Of a stretch of 64,000 bases of DNA, positions 8,937-19,045 are shown in pieces. Positions within the stretch are counted from its first letter, which is position 1, and the number at the start of each line of letters is the position of its first letter. The stretch spans positions 806,001-870,000 of the forward strand of contig JAGQRW010000007.1 in assembly GCA_020425085.1 (NCBI GenBank). The letters are read 5' to 3'. Source of the DNA: Paracoccaceae bacterium (lineage in GTDB: Bacteria; Pseudomonadota; Alphaproteobacteria; Rhodobacterales; Rhodobacteraceae). Below the pieces are notes generated by a model. That model saw only the letters and a list, made by a program, of their open reading frames with translations. It was not told where the DNA came from and searched no databases. The translations under genes and the position numbers were made by a program.

Positions 8937-10352
8937 GTGTCGTTAAACCCCGCCGATGCCGCGTTTGAAACCGTTTTGCGCCAGCGACTGCCCAAGACCT
9001 GTTTTCGCCCGCAATCGCCCCATTACCAGACCGAACCGCGCGGTTTTTTCCAGGGTCAGGCGGGATTGGTGCTGGCCCCGGCTTCCACAGCCGAGGCGGC
9101 AGAGATCGTTCAGCAATGCGCGGCGGCAGGGGTCGGAATCGTGCCGTTTGGCGGTGGTACCGGTCTGGTTGGCGGGCAGGTGATGGAAACCGGTGCAAGG
9201 CCGGTGATCCTGTCGCTGGAGCGGATGAAGCGCATCCGCGACATCAATCCGGTGGATAATATCCTTCTGGCCGAAGCAGGGGTTGTGCTGGCCGATATTC
9301 GTGCTGCGGCAGACGGGGTGGGGCGGCTGTTTCCGCTGTCGCTGGCATCTGAAGGGTCGTGTCAGATCGGCGGTAACCTTGCCACCAATGCCGGTGGTGT
9401 CGGGGTTCTTCGCTATGGCAACGCCCGCGATCTGTGTCTTGGGCTGGAGGTGGTGTTGCCGGACGGCAGCATCTGGAACGGTCTTGGCCGCCTTCGCAAG
9501 GACAATACCGGGTATGATCTGAAAAACCTGCTGATCGGGGCCGAGGGTAGCCTCGGCCTGATCACCGCTGCCAGCCTGAAGCTGTTCCACCGCCCCGATC
9601 ACCAGCTCACCGCCTTCTTGCAGGTCGCCAGCCCGGAGGCGGCGCTGTCGGTGCTGGCGCTGTGTCAGTCGCGCCTTGGCGGCATGGTTTCGGCCTGCGA
9701 GTTGATCCACCGTCAGGGGTTTGATTTCCTCAGGGAAACCATGCCGCAAATCCGCCTGCCATTTGCCAAGCCGGGGGAATGGATGTTGCTGGTGGAAATC
9801 GACGCCATTGCTGATGGAGGCGCTGATACCCGGTTTGAAGCGATACTTGGGCAGGCGATGGAACAGGGGCTGGCCCAGGACGCCCTGATCGCCCAGAACC
9901 AGGTGCAGCGACAGGCCTATTGGACGGTGCGCGAAACCATCCCCGAGGCGAATCGCCGGATCGGTGCGATCTATTCCCACGATATCTCGGTGCCGAACAG
10001 CCGTATTCCCGAACTGATCGACAAGGGGGCCGGGCTGATTGCCGCCCTTGGCGATTTTCGGATCAACTGTTTCGGGCATCTGGGGGATGGCAATCTGCAT
10101 TACAACATCTATCCCCCCCGGGGGCGGAACCGGGACGAGTTTTCGGATCGGCGCGATTCGATCAAGCATGCGATTTATGATCTGGTTTACCGGCTTGGAG
10201 GCTCGATGTCGGCGGAACACGGGATCGGTCGGCTGAAACTCGATGACCTTGTGCGCTATGGTCAGGCGGAAAAGCTGGCGATGATGCGACGGATCAAGCA
10301 GGCGCTTGACCCCAAAGGCATCATGAATCCCGGCGCGGTGGTTCCGCCTTGA
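8937..10352 (+). CDS. FAD-linked 2-hydroxyacid dehydrogenase (GlcD/D-2-hydroxyglutarate dehydrogenase-like)
   Basis: FAD-binding PCMH-fold oxidoreductase with a vanillyl-alcohol-oxidase-type C-terminal domain, as in glycolate oxidase GlcD, D-lactate and D-2-hydroxyglutarate dehydrogenases. The FAD segment VPFGGGTGLVGGQV, the glycine-rich QIGGNLATNAGGVGVLRYG and the C-terminal metal/substrate motif CFGHLGDGNLHYN and SAEHGIG are visible. The frame opens at a GTG at 8904, but the family N-terminus fits the GTG at 8937, which has AAAGG upstream, so I chose that one. The exact 2-hydroxy acid cannot be read from the sequence. Confidence 0.87.
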   Translation: MSLNPADAAFETVLRQRLPKTCFRPQSPHYQTEPRGFFQGQAGLVLAPASTAEAAEIVQQCAAAGVGIVPFGGGTGLVGGQVMETGARPVILSLERMKRIRDINPVDNILLAEAGVVLADIRAAADGVGRLFPLSLASEGSCQIGGNLATNAGGVGVLRYGNARDLCLGLEVVLPDGSIWNGLGRLRKDNTGYDLKNLLIGAEGSLGLITAASLKLFHRPDHQLTAFLQVASPEAALSVLALCQSRLGGMVSACELIHRQGFDFLRETMPQIRLPFAKPGEWMLLVEIDAIADGGADTRFEAILGQAMEQGLAQDALIAQNQVQRQAYWTVRETIPEANRRIGAIYSHDISVPNSRIPELIDKGAGLIAALGDFRINCFGHLGDGNLHYNIYPPRGRNRDEFSDRRDSIKHAIYDLVYRLGGSMSAEHGIGRLKLDDLVRYGQAEKLAMMRRIKQALDPKGIMNPGAVVPP

Positions 10353-10374
10353 ATCGTGATTGCCTGAAAGGAAA

Positions 10375-10406
10375 TGCGCCCCGGCCCTTGCAAAGACCGG
10401 AGCGCA
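10375..10406. terminator. Possible hairpin between convergent genes
   Basis: An imperfect inverted repeat (TGCGC-CCCGG ... CCGG-A-GCGCA) lies between the dehydrogenase and the convergent VOC gene and is flanked by an A run on the plus strand, which is a T run on the minus strand 5' side. Its role as a bidirectional terminator is only a guess. Confidence 0.35.
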
Positions 10407-10511
10407 AAAAACTCAGGCAACGCCTGATTCTGCAAGCAAGCAGGCCCCGATAATCTGGGACGGTTCAGCATTAGCCGACAAACCTTGCCAAATGGTTACC
10501 GGCAACCGGGC

Positions 10512-10859
10512 CTATGCAGCCGACCAGACGCCGAGTTCATAGCCGTTGGGATCAATGAACTGAAACCGTTTGCCGCCGAGGAAATCGAATATTGGCTTGC
10601 TGATCGAACCACCCTCCCTGGTTACCGCCTTTTGCAGCCCTTCCAGATCGTCGCCATATAGCACGATCAGGGGCAATCCGGGTCTTGGCGGCACGCTGGC
10701 GTCAAACCCTCCCTGCATCTGGCCATCGGAAAACTCACAATAATCCGGGCCGTAATCGGTGAAGGTCCAGCCAAAGGCACTGGCATAGAACGCCTTGGTG
10801 CGGGTCATGTCGGCGACACCGAATTCGACATAGTTGATGGATTTGTCACGTCTTTGCAT
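10512..10859 (-). CDS. VOC/glyoxalase-fold protein
   Basis: A 115-residue single-domain vicinal-oxygen-chelate protein. It starts INYVEFGVADMTRTKAFY and ends KRFQFIDPNGYELGVWS, the usual beta-alpha-beta-beta-beta edge motifs of the fold, with FGWTFTDYGPDYCEF between. The frame is open further upstream, but the ATG at 10859 has a GGGTGG-like site before it and matches family length. Members include glyoxalase I, dioxygenases and resistance proteins; no specific activity can be assigned. Confidence 0.85.
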   Translation of the reverse strand: MQRRDKSINYVEFGVADMTRTKAFYASAFGWTFTDYGPDYCEFSDGQMQGGFDASVPPRPGLPLIVLYGDDLEGLQKAVTREGGSISKPIFDFLGGKRFQFIDPNGYELGVWSAA

Positions 10860-11028
10860 TTTCTGACCACCCTTTATTCCGGTTGAATGCCGCGATTGCC
10901 TTTGATGTTGGCCACTTCTCGTTGTCGGTGCAACCCCCAAGGCGGGGTCACGCTGGATGATTGGCATTCCGGTAAAAACTGTGTACGAGGGGCGAAATTC
11001 CTTGAATTCAGAAAACCGGCGAACATCC

Positions 11029-12354
11029 ATGACCACCACCCGCTTTGCCCCGTCTCCGACAGGGTATCTTCATGTTGGCAACCTCAGAACCGCGCTGTTC
11101 AACTATCTGATCGCACGCAAGGCTGGCGGGCAGTTCATCCTCAGGCTGGACGATACCGACCCGGAACGGTCAAAACCCGAATATGCCAACGCCATTCAGG
11201 AGGATCTTGAATGGCTGGGGCTGACCTGGGACCGGCTGGAAAAACAGTCGGCGCGGCTGGATCGGTATCAGGCGGCGGCGGATCGGTTGCGCGGGGCGGG
11301 GCGGTTTTATGAATGTTTTGAGACGCCGGTCGAGCTTGACCTCAAGCGCAAGAAACAGCTCAATATGGGCAAGCCGCCGGTCTATGACCGGTCAGCCCTG
11401 GCGCTGTCGGATGCCAGTCGCGCACTGATGCGCAAGGAACGGGCCGGGCATTGGCGTTTCTTGCTGGACCAGACACGGATCGAATGGGTTGATGGCATTC
11501 TGGGCCAGATTTCCATTGATGCTGCCAGCGTATCGGATCCGGTGCTGATCCGGGGTGACGGGCAGGTTCTATATACCCTTGCCTCGGTGGTGGACGATAT
11601 CGAAATGGGGGTGACGCATGTGGTGCGGGGGGCCGATCACGTCACCAACACCGCCACGCAGATCCAGATCATCGAGGCGTTGGGGGGCAAGGTTCCGGCA
11701 TTTGCGCACCATTCCCTTTTGACCGGTCCCGAGGGTGAAGCACTGTCAAAACGCCTTGGAACGCTGGCCTTGCGCGATTTGCGGGCAGAGGGGATCGAGC
11801 CGATGGCGCTGTTGTCGCTGATGGCGCGGCTGGGGTCGTCGCAACCGGTGGAACTGCGGGGTTCGCTGGCCGAACTGATCGAGGGGTTCGATCTGGCAGA
11901 TTTTGGTGCCGCACCGACCAAGTTCGATGTGGAAGACCTGAAACCCCTGACCGCAAGGACGGTGGCGGCACTTGGCGTTGATGACATGGCCGAAGATATG
12001 GCCAAGGCAGGTGTGCCGGATGATCTGGCGGCGGATTTCTGGCAGGCGGTGCGCGAAAACTGCGTCACCCGCGCCGATATGGCCGACTGGTGGGCGCTGT
12101 GCCGCGACGGTGCGGAACCGGTGATAGCGCCCGAGGATGCCGAATTTGTCGCCGAGGCGCTGAGACTGCTGCCAAAAGGCCAACTGGATCAGAACACCTG
12201 GGCAACATGGACAAATGCGGTGAAACAGGCCAGCGGGCGCAAGGGCAAGGCGCTGTTCATGCCACTAAGGCTGGCGCTGACCGGCCGACCGCACGGCCCT
12301 GACATGTCAAAACTGTTGCCACTGCTGTCTAAGGCCAAAAACGGGTCACGCTGA
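11029..12354 (+). CDS. gltX: Glutamate-tRNA ligase
   Basis: Class I aminoacyl-tRNA synthetase attaching glutamate to tRNA-Glu (and often tRNA-Gln in alphaproteobacteria). The HIGH-like motif is in FAPSPTGYLHVGNLRTALF at the N-terminus, and the KMSKS loop appears as EALSKRLG. The 441-residue length fits the shorter of the two GluRS types found in this class. The open frame extends 24 codons upstream of the chosen ATG at 11029, which is where homologues begin. The 3' end overlaps the convergent gene by 26 nt. Confidence 0.94.
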   Translation: MTTTRFAPSPTGYLHVGNLRTALFNYLIARKAGGQFILRLDDTDPERSKPEYANAIQEDLEWLGLTWDRLEKQSARLDRYQAAADRLRGAGRFYECFETPVELDLKRKKQLNMGKPPVYDRSALALSDASRALMRKERAGHWRFLLDQTRIEWVDGILGQISIDAASVSDPVLIRGDGQVLYTLASVVDDIEMGVTHVVRGADHVTNTATQIQIIEALGGKVPAFAHHSLLTGPEGEALSKRLGTLALRDLRAEGIEPMALLSLMARLGSSQPVELRGSLAELIEGFDLADFGAAPTKFDVEDLKPLTARTVAALGVDDMAEDMAKAGVPDDLAADFWQAVRENCVTRADMADWWALCRDGAEPVIAPEDAEFVAEALRLLPKGQLDQNTWATWTNAVKQASGRKGKALFMPLRLALTGRPHGPDMSKLLPLLSKAKNGSR

Positions 12355-12916
12355 GGTCGTCAAGAAAACCGTCAACCAGTAGCCTTTGCTTAGGGCTCAA
12401 AGCGATGGCACGGGAATAGATCGGTTGCCGGCGATCATCCAGCACCGGCGAATCCCAGCCATCGGTGGATTGAAAGAACCGCGCGGCACCCTCAATGCCA
12501 AAAACGTCGAGATAGCCCAGCACCACGGTATCCAGATAGCTTTGCAAGACCGGATGGCGAACCGTTGGCGGTGCAACAATGCCGGGTCTGGTATGGTATA
12601 TCTGGACATTGATCGTCTCGGGGTGGTCGTGGCGCACCACCGCATCGGGCAAGGCCAGCCGGTCATAGGCACCCTCGCGCAGATCAAGTGCGCGCCAGTC
12701 GCCATTTGGAACGGCGGCAATCAGCCCGTCAATCTCGCCGCCATCCACCTTGACCACGCTGAGATAGGCGAGTTTGCGCAGAGATGTGTGCTGCCACTGT
12801 CGACGCCAGCCGCAAACGCTGGCCGGGCGGGTATCGCCATAGGCATGGGTCTGGCGGTTTACCAGCGAACCATAGCCAAAGAAATGGGGATCTGGCTGGT
12901 TTTTACGTTGTTTCAC
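12329..12916 (-). CDS. Gamma-glutamylcyclotransferase-fold protein
   Basis: A protein of about 195 residues with the FGYGSLV phosphate/substrate loop close to the N-terminus that defines the gamma-glutamylcyclotransferase (BtrG-like) fold, followed by RPASVCGWRRQW. The family releases 5-oxoproline from gamma-glutamyl compounds, but many bacterial members are uncharacterised. The start is uncertain: the frame opens at a TTG at 12970, but a GTG at 12916 puts the FGYGSLV motif at the usual distance from the N-terminus. It converges with and slightly overlaps gltX. Confidence 0.75.
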   Translation of the reverse strand: MKQRKNQPDPHFFGYGSLVNRQTHAYGDTRPASVCGWRRQWQHTSLRKLAYLSVVKVDGGEIDGLIAAVPNGDWRALDLREGAYDRLALPDAVVRHDHPETINVQIYHTRPGIVAPPTVRHPVLQSYLDTVVLGYLDVFGIEGAARFFQSTDGWDSPVLDDRRQPIYSRAIALSPKQRLLVDGFLDDLSVTRFWP

Positions 12917-12995
12917 AGCGCTGATATAAAGGGTGGCAAGGCAGGCTGACAAGCCGGTTGATTTGCCCAAAGCGGTATACTAGCGTGTGCCTTGT

Positions 12996-13158
12996 CAGGA
13001 TCGGGAGAATCTGAGTTCGCTCAGTGCCGAAGGAGCAACCGCCCCGGAAACTCTCAGGCCAAAGGACCGGTTCTGATCGCAAGACTCTGGAGAGATCCCG
13101 GCCAGAACCGGGGCGCCGAAGGGATAACGATCTCAGGCGAACAGAACAGAGGGGGCGT
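12996..13158 (+). promoter_or_regulatory. Tandem glycine riboswitch (gcvT motif)
   Basis: Two consecutive glycine aptamers precede gcvT. The first has the conserved CGGGAGA, GCCGAAGGAGCAA and ACTCTCAGGCCAAAGGACC elements (about 12999-13070); the second starts ACTCTGGAGAG and carries GCGCCGAAGGGATAA, ATCTCAGGCGAACAGAACAGAGG (split over about 13084-13153). The short linker between aptamers is typical. Glycine riboswitches before gcv operons normally switch expression on when glycine is abundant. The leader then runs about 75 bases to the gcvT start. Confidence 0.95.
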
Positions 13159-13233
13159 CATGGGTGTAGCCGGGGTTGCGCCTGTTTTGGTGCCCGACCT
13201 GTCCTTGTTGTCGGTTCTGGAGTTGAAGAATTC

Positions 13234-14364
13234 ATGTCTGATCTGAAGACCACATCGCTTAACGCGCTGCATCTGGAACTGGGCGCGCGCATGGTGCCGT
13301 TTGCCGGTTATGAAATGCCGGTGCAATATCCCATGGGGGTTCTGGGCGAACACCTGCATTGCCGCGCCAGTGCCGGATTGTTCGATGTCAGCCATATGGG
13401 GCAGGTGCGGCTGGCAGCAAAATCCGGCGATCTGTCCGGGGTTGCGCTGGCGTTGGAAACACTGGTGCCGGTTGATGTTCTTGGCCTTGCTGAAGGGCGG
13501 CAGCGGTACGGTTTTTTCACCAATAAGGACGGCGGCATCCTGGACGATCTGATGATCGCCAATCGCGGCGACCATCTGCTGCTGGTGGTCAATGCCGGAT
13601 GCAAGGACGCGGATTTATCCCATATGCAGAATGGGTTAAGCGGCGTTTCTGATCCAGAGATGATCAACGGGCGTTCCTTGCTGGCATTGCAAGGGCCGAA
13701 ATCGGAAACGGCGCTGGCACGGCTGGTGCCAGATGTGGCGGGCATGCGGTTCATGGATGTCCGGACGCTGGACTGGCAGGGGGTGGATTTGTGGATCTCA
13801 CGATCCGGCTATACCGGCGAGGACGGGTTTGAGGTTTCGGTTCCCGATACCGATGCCGAAACCCTGGCGCGGGAATTGCTGGCGATGGCCGAGGTTGCGC
13901 CGATCGGGCTGGGTGCAAGAGATTCGCTCAGGCTTGAGGCGGGGCTTTGCCTTTATGGCCATGACATTGATGAGACCACCTCGCCGATCGAGGCGGGGCT
14001 GGGCTGGGCCATTCAAAAGGTGCGGCGAACGGGTGGGGCCAGGGCAGGCGGCTATCCCGGCGATGCCCAAATCATGGGCGAAATTGACGAAGGTACGGCG
14101 CGCAAGCGGGTTGGCCTATTGCCGGAAGGTCGCGCGCCGATGCGCCAGGGCACGCCCCTGTTTGCCGATGCAACATCACCGGCGGCCATCGGAAGCATCA
14201 CCTCGGGCGGATTTGGCCCCAGTGTCGAACGCCCGATTTCCATGGGTTATGTGGACCGTGCCCATGCTGAAACCGGCACCAAACTTTTTGCCGAACTGCG
14301 CGGCAAACGCTTGCCGGTGACGGTTGCCGCACTACCTTTCACCAAAGCGAATTTCAAACACTGA
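13234..14364 (+). CDS. gcvT: Glycine cleavage system T protein (aminomethyltransferase)
   Basis: Transfers the methylene group from aminomethyl-lipoyl GcvH to tetrahydrofolate, releasing ammonia. The 376-residue protein starts at the ATG at 13234, just after the riboswitch; the open frame continues upstream through the aptamers but is not protein-coding there. Family landmarks are [12 protein letters not shown] near the N-terminus, [24 protein letters not shown] and [14 protein letters not shown]. It is the first gene of gcvT-gcvH-VOC-gcvP. Confidence 0.96.
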   Translation: MSDLKTTSLNALHLELGARMVPFAGYEMPVQYPMGVLGEHLHCRASAGLFDVSHMGQVRLAAKSGDLSGVALALETLVPVDVLGLAEGRQRYGFFTNKDGGILDDLMIANRGDHLLLVVNAGCKDADLSHMQNGLSGVSDPEMINGRSLLALQGPKSETALARLVPDVAGMRFMDVRTLDWQGVDLWISRSGYTGEDGFEVSVPDTDAETLARELLAMAEVAPIGLGARDSLRLEAGLCLYGHDIDETTSPIEAGLGWAIQKVRRTGGARAGGYPGDAQIMGEIDEGTARKRVGLLPEGRAPMRQGTPLFADATSPAAIGSITSGGFGPSVERPISMGYVDRAHAETGTKLFAELRGKRLPVTVAALPFTKANFKH

Positions 14365-14381
14365 TCCTGAGGAGTGAGCGA

Positions 14382-14741
14382 ATGAAATATACCGAAGAAC
14401 ATGAATGGCTGATGCCCGAGGGCGATCTGGTGGTGGTTGGCATCACCGAACACGCCACCACGCAACTGGGCGACCTGGTGTTTGTCGAACTGCCCGAGGC
14501 CGGAAGCACAGTTTCCAAGGATGATGAAATCGTGGTGATCGAAAGCGTCAAGGCGGCGTCGGATATCCTGGCACCGCTGGACGGTGAGATTGTCGAGGTG
14601 AATGACGCCATCGTTGCCGACCCGACACTGGTCAATGCCGATCCGATGGGCGATGGCTGGTTTTTCAAGATGAAACTGGACAACCCTTCGGACATGGATG
14701 ATCTTTTGGATGAAGATGACTACAAGGCGTTGATCGACTGA
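14382..14741 (+). CDS. gcvH: Glycine cleavage system H protein
   Basis: Lipoyl carrier protein of the glycine cleavage complex, 119 residues, normal length. The lipoylated lysine is Lys57 in ESVKAASD, and the N-terminus [10 protein letters not shown] and C-terminal [13 protein letters not shown] are canonical. It is preceded by a GAGGAG-like ribosome site (TGAGGAGTGAGCG). Confidence 0.97.
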   Translation: MKYTEEHEWLMPEGDLVVVGITEHATTQLGDLVFVELPEAGSTVSKDDEIVVIESVKAASDILAPLDGEIVEVNDAIVADPTLVNADPMGDGWFFKMKLDNPSDMDDLLDEDDYKALID

Positions 14742-14744
14742 GTC

Positions 14745-15095
14745 ATGCAAGTTCGCCGCGTCGTCGCCAACCTGCATGCCCCGGAACCGCTTGCACTTGC
14801 TCACTTTTATCAGCGAGTGTTCGGTTTTGACCTGCCGCTTGACATGGATTGGATCAGCTTTCTCGTCACCGGTGGGTCGCAAAAGGTGGAGTTGCACACA
14901 GCCTCGGAGGGTGGATCGGGGACCGCCTTGCCGGTGATCTCGATCGAGGTTGACGATCTGGTCGAGGCGCATGCGGCGGTACGCGACGCGGGGGCTGAGG
15001 TGGTCTATGGGCCGGTCAGCGAGCCTTGGGGAATCCGCCGTTTCTATTTCCGCGATCCTGCGGGCAATCTTGTCAATATCGTCACTTCCATATGA
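14745..15095 (+). CDS. VOC-fold (glyoxalase-like) protein inside the gcv operon
   Basis: A 116-residue vicinal-oxygen-chelate domain protein between gcvH and gcvP, with only 3 bases to the gcvH stop and 19 bases to gcvP. It begins with [26 protein letters not shown] and ends [20 protein letters not shown], the usual edge motifs, with Glu residues at metal-ligand positions (KVELHT). Its cotranscription with the glycine cleavage genes suggests control by the glycine riboswitch. No function in glycine metabolism is known for it; the activity is unassigned. Confidence 0.88.
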   Translation: MQVRRVVANLHAPEPLALAHFYQRVFGFDLPLDMDWISFLVTGGSQKVELHTASEGGSGTALPVISIEVDDLVEAHAAVRDAGAEVVYGPVSEPWGIRRFYFRDPAGNLVNIVTSI

Positions 15096-15114
15096 ATCAG
15101 CAACGAGGCCGCAA

Positions 15115-17967
15115 ATGCCCTTCATCCCGACCGACTATTTGCCCTATGATTTCGCCAACCGCCGCCATATCGGACCTTCACCGGCTGAAATGGCCGAGAT
15201 GCTGGCGCTTCTTGGTGTCGCCTCGCTGGATCAACTGATCGACCAGACGGTGCCGGCCAGCATCCGGCAAAAAGCGCCGCTTGAGTGGGGGCGGGCGAAA
15301 TCCGAGCGCGAGATGCTGTATCACATGCGCGAAGTGGCGCGAAAGAACGCCCATATGGAAAGCCTGATCGGGCAGGGCTATTACGGCACGGTCACACCAC
15401 CGGCGATCCAGCGCAATATCCTTGAAAACCCCGCCTGGTACACCGCCTATACCCCATATCAGCCGGAAATCAGCCAGGGCCGGCTGGAGGCATTGCTGAA
15501 CTTTCAAACCATGGTCAGCGATCTGACCGGGCTGGAAATCGCCAACGCCTCGCTGCTGGACGAGGCCACCGCCTGCGCCGAGGCGATGGCGATGGCCAAA
15601 CGGGTATCGAAATCCAAGGCAACCGCGTTTTTTGTTGATCAGCATTGCCATCCGCAGAACATCGCGGTGATGAAGACCCGCGCGGCAACGGTTGACGTCG
15701 AGATCATCGTCGGCGATCCCCAACGCGATCTGAAACCGGAAAAGGTGTTCGGGGCAATTTTCCAGTATCCCGGCACTTATGGCAATCTGCATGATTTCAC
15801 GCCGCAAATCGCCGCCTTGCATGAGGCCGGGGCGATTGCGGTGATGTCGGCCGATATCATGGCGCTGACGGTGCTGAAAGAACCCGGCAAGATGGGGGCG
15901 GATATCGCGGTCGGCAGTACCCAGCGATTCGGCGTTCCCGAAGGTTACGGCGGCCCGCATGCGGCCTATATGGCGACCAAGGATGACTATAAACGCTCGA
16001 TGCCGGGGCGCATTGTCGGGGTGTCGATCGACAGCCATGGCAACCGCGCCTATCGGCTGGCGCTGCAAACCCGCGAACAGCATATCCGCCGCGAAAAGGC
16101 CACCTCGAACGTCTGTACGGCACAGGCGTTGTTGGCGGTCATGGCCTCGTTTTACGCGGTGATGCACGGGCCCGAGGGGCTGAAGGCGATTGCGCAGCGA
16201 ATCCATCGCAAGGCGGTCAGGCTGGCCAAGGGGTTGGAAAGCATCGGTATTTCCGTTGAGCAAGCCGAGTTTTTCGACACCTTCACGGTCAATGTCGGCG
16301 CGATGCAGAACGTCATCATCAAATCCGCCGCTGATGAGGGCGTAAACCTCAGACGGGTCGGCATAAGCCGCATCGGCATTTCGGTGGATGAACGAACCCG
16401 CCCCGCCACCATCGAGGCGGTCTGGCGCGCCTTCGGCATCGACCGCAAGGATGACGATTTCACACCGGAATACCGCATGCCCGAAGGCTTGTTTCGAACC
16501 TCGAAATATCTTGAGCACAAGGTGTTTCACATGAACCGGGCGGAAAGCGAGATGACACGCTACATGCGCCGGCTGGCGGATCGGGATCTGGCGCTGGACC
16601 GGGCGATGATCCCGCTTGGTTCCTGCACCATGAAACTTAATGCGGCGGCTGAGATGATCCCGATAAGCTGGCCGGAACTAAGCCAGATTCACCCCTACGT
16701 CCCCGAGGATCAGGCGCTTGGCTACAAGGAAATGATCGACGATCTATCGGACAAGCTGTGTCAGATCACCGGCTATGACGCCATCTCGATGCAGCCGAAT
16801 TCAGGGGCGCAGGGGGAATATGCCGGGCTATTGACCATTGCCGCCTATCATCGTTCACGCGGCGACAGGAACCGCAATATCTGCCTGATTCCGATGTCGG
16901 CGCATGGCACCAACCCGGCTTCGGCGCAGATGGCGGGGATGACGGTGGTGGTTATCAAGACCGCGGAAAACGGCGATATTGATCTGGATGATTTCCGCGC
17001 CAAGGCGGCGCAACACAGCGCCAATCTTGCGGCTTGCATGATCACCTATCCATCGACCCACGGGGTGTTCGAGGAAACCGTCAAGGAGGTTTGCAACATC
17101 ACCCATCAACATGGCGGGCAGGTCTATCTGGACGGTGCCAACCTTAACGCCATGGTCGGGTTGGCCAAACCCGGCGAGATCGGCTCGGATGTGAGCCATT
17201 TGAACCTGCACAAGACCTTCGCCATCCCGCATGGCGGCGGTGGTCCCGGCATGGGGCCGATCGGTGTTAAATCGCATCTGGTGCCGTTTCTGCCGGGCGA
17301 TCCACGCGGCAATGCAGCGGTCGGGCCGGTCTCGGCCGCACCATTCGGTTCGGCCAGCATTCTGGCGATTTCCTGGTCCTATTGCCTGCTGATGGGCGGC
17401 GAGGGGCTGACACAGGCAACGCGGGTGGCGATTTTGAACGCCAACTACATCGCCAAGCGGCTGGAGGGGGCGTTTGATGTGCTGTACAAGGGGCCGGGCG
17501 GGCGTGTGGCGCATGAATGCATCCTCGATACCCGCCCCTTGAAGGAACATGGCGGTGTTGCCGTGGACGACATCGCCAAACGCCTGATAGATTGCGGTTT
17601 TCACGCCCCGACCATGAGCTTTCCGGTGGCGGGAACCCTGATGATCGAACCGACCGAAAGCGAAACCAAGGCCGAGCTTGATCGTTTCTGCGACGCCATG
17701 CTGGCAATAAGGCAAGAGGCGCTTGATATCGAAGAAGGCAGAATAGACCCTGAAAACAACCCTTTGAAGAATGCGCCGCACACGGTCGAGGATCTGATCG
17801 GCGACTGGGACCGCCCCTACAGCCGCGAACAGGCCTGTTTTCCGCCGGGCGCCTTTCGGGTGGACAAGTACTGGCCGCCGGTCAACCGCGTCGATAACGC
17901 ATATGGCGACCGCAACCTCATTTGCATCTGCCCGCCGATGGAGGAATACGACAACGCCGCCGAATAG
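15115..17967 (+). CDS. gcvP: Glycine dehydrogenase (decarboxylating), P protein
   Basis: PLP-dependent decarboxylase of the glycine cleavage system, here a single long chain of 950 residues with both the N-terminal and C-terminal GcvP halves. The PLP lysine is Lys700 in [18 protein letters not shown]. The N-terminus [15 protein letters not shown] and the central [16 protein letters not shown] also match. The chosen ATG at 15115 follows an ACGAGG-type site; the frame is open upstream into the VOC gene but in a different frame from it. Confidence 0.97.
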   Translation: MPFIPTDYLPYDFANRRHIGPSPAEMAEMLALLGVASLDQLIDQTVPASIRQKAPLEWGRAKSEREMLYHMREVARKNAHMESLIGQGYYGTVTPPAIQRNILENPAWYTAYTPYQPEISQGRLEALLNFQTMVSDLTGLEIANASLLDEATACAEAMAMAKRVSKSKATAFFVDQHCHPQNIAVMKTRAATVDVEIIVGDPQRDLKPEKVFGAIFQYPGTYGNLHDFTPQIAALHEAGAIAVMSADIMALTVLKEPGKMGADIAVGSTQRFGVPEGYGGPHAAYMATKDDYKRSMPGRIVGVSIDSHGNRAYRLALQTREQHIRREKATSNVCTAQALLAVMASFYAVMHGPEGLKAIAQRIHRKAVRLAKGLESIGISVEQAEFFDTFTVNVGAMQNVIIKSAADEGVNLRRVGISRIGISVDERTRPATIEAVWRAFGIDRKDDDFTPEYRMPEGLFRTSKYLEHKVFHMNRAESEMTRYMRRLADRDLALDRAMIPLGSCTMKLNAAAEMIPISWPELSQIHPYVPEDQALGYKEMIDDLSDKLCQITGYDAISMQPNSGAQGEYAGLLTIAAYHRSRGDRNRNICLIPMSAHGTNPASAQMAGMTVVVIKTAENGDIDLDDFRAKAAQHSANLAACMITYPSTHGVFEETVKEVCNITHQHGGQVYLDGANLNAMVGLAKPGEIGSDVSHLNLHKTFAIPHGGGGPGMGPIGVKSHLVPFLPGDPRGNAAVGPVSAAPFGSASILAISWSYCLLMGGEGLTQATRVAILNANYIAKRLEGAFDVLYKGPGGRVAHECILDTRPLKEHGGVAVDDIAKRLIDCGFHAPTMSFPVAGTLMIEPTESETKAELDRFCDAMLAIRQEALDIEEGRIDPENNPLKNAPHTVEDLIGDWDRPYSREQACFPPGAFRVDKYWPPVNRVDNAYGDRNLICICPPMEEYDNAAE

Positions 17968-18041
17968 CGGCCGGGGCTTGAAACACCGCGGGCGGGTTCC
18001 ATATATTAGCGTTATTGAATATATGGACCGGGAAAACAGCC

Positions 18042-18488
18042 ATGACCAAATCCGACAAATTGACCTGTCTTGAATGCGGTGCCATCAACCGGGTGCCCGG
18101 CGACAAGATCGCCAAAGGCCCGAAATGCGGCGTTTGCGGTGCGGCACTTGCCGATGGCAAGGTGCGCGAACTGGATTTCAAGATGCTGGAAAAAGCCACG
18201 ACAAATGACGGCGCGCCGCTGGTGGTGGATTTCTGGGCGCCGTGGTGCGGGCCGTGCCGGATGATGGCACCGGAATTCGCCAAGGCCGCCGTTGCCATGT
18301 CGCCGGATGTGCGGTTCGCCAAGATCAATACCGAGGAATTCCCGCAAGCCTCGCAGAAATACGGCATTCGCGGCATTCCGCTGTTGATCCTGTTCAGGAA
18401 CGGCAAAGAGGTGGCCCGGCAGGCCGGCGCCATGCCCGCGATTCAGATCGAGAATTTTTTACGCGCCAAGACCGGAGTTTCCGTTTGA
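18042..18488 (+). CDS. trxC: Thioredoxin 2-type zinc-ribbon thioredoxin
   Basis: A 148-residue thioredoxin with an N-terminal zinc ribbon: CLEC at Cys9/Cys12 and CGVC at Cys29/Cys32, followed by a thioredoxin domain with the redox motif WCGPC (Cys69, Cys72) and the cis-proline region RGIPLLILF. TrxC-type thioredoxins reduce cytoplasmic disulfides and are often induced by oxidative stress. The ATG at 18042 has GGGAAA upstream; an in-frame ATG nine codons earlier lacks a ribosome site. Confidence 0.94.
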   Translation: MTKSDKLTCLECGAINRVPGDKIAKGPKCGVCGAALADGKVRELDFKMLEKATTNDGAPLVVDFWAPWCGPCRMMAPEFAKAAVAMSPDVRFAKINTEEFPQASQKYGIRGIPLLILFRNGKEVARQAGAMPAIQIENFLRAKTGVSV

Positions 18489-18528
18489 AACCCGCCTGCG
18501 AATCCGTTTAAGTCCCGCCAGGTTTTGA

Positions 18529-18604
<76 letters not shown>

Positions 18605-19045
18605 AACCGCATATCGGGTTGAAATGACCGCCGATGCCTTGAATGAAAGGGCGATATCGGCGGAATGATTGCCAGGATTTGGGCATGTCCGCAACGGCGC
18701 GGCAAGGGCCGACTTACCAGCCATGGTTGGATTTGGGCGATGGGAATCATCCGGTGGGGCTGATTTTGGCAGCGTCGATAGATTTGATTCCCTTGATGGG
18801 TTTTGCCATCTGGTTATTGTCTTTCAGTCCGAAACATTTTCTAAAAGCAGCCGGTTTCAGGGTAAATACCATCGGTTTTTCGATTGGTTGCGACAGTGTC
18901 GCCTTTATGCAAGATTCCCACTTGATTGCAGCCCGGCAGGTGAATGCCCACATGCAACGATAGGGCAGGGTCGCAGAGGTGGTTGTGCTGGCATGGACAA
19001 GGTTTTAGGGTCGCGCCCAACACGGACCACGGACCGATCGGTTTG
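18605..19045. other. Gap with no recognisable gene
   Basis: About 440 bases between the tRNA and the Ppx/GppA gene. Short open frames exist on both strands (for example 18643-18963 plus), but none has a family motif or a good ribosome site, and the base composition is more AT-rich than the neighbours around 18770-18920. It may hold a promoter for ppx and a decayed sequence downstream of the tRNA. I see no att-site duplication of the tRNA 3' end here. Confidence 0.5.

Noticed and set aside
15178-16530. 450-codon minus-strand frame opposite gcvP
   Set aside because: Shadow of a highly conserved gene caused by GC-rich third positions.
18643-18963. Possible small membrane protein after the tRNA
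   Set aside because: One hydrophobic stretch, but no ribosome site, no recognisable family and overlapping frames of equal quality.
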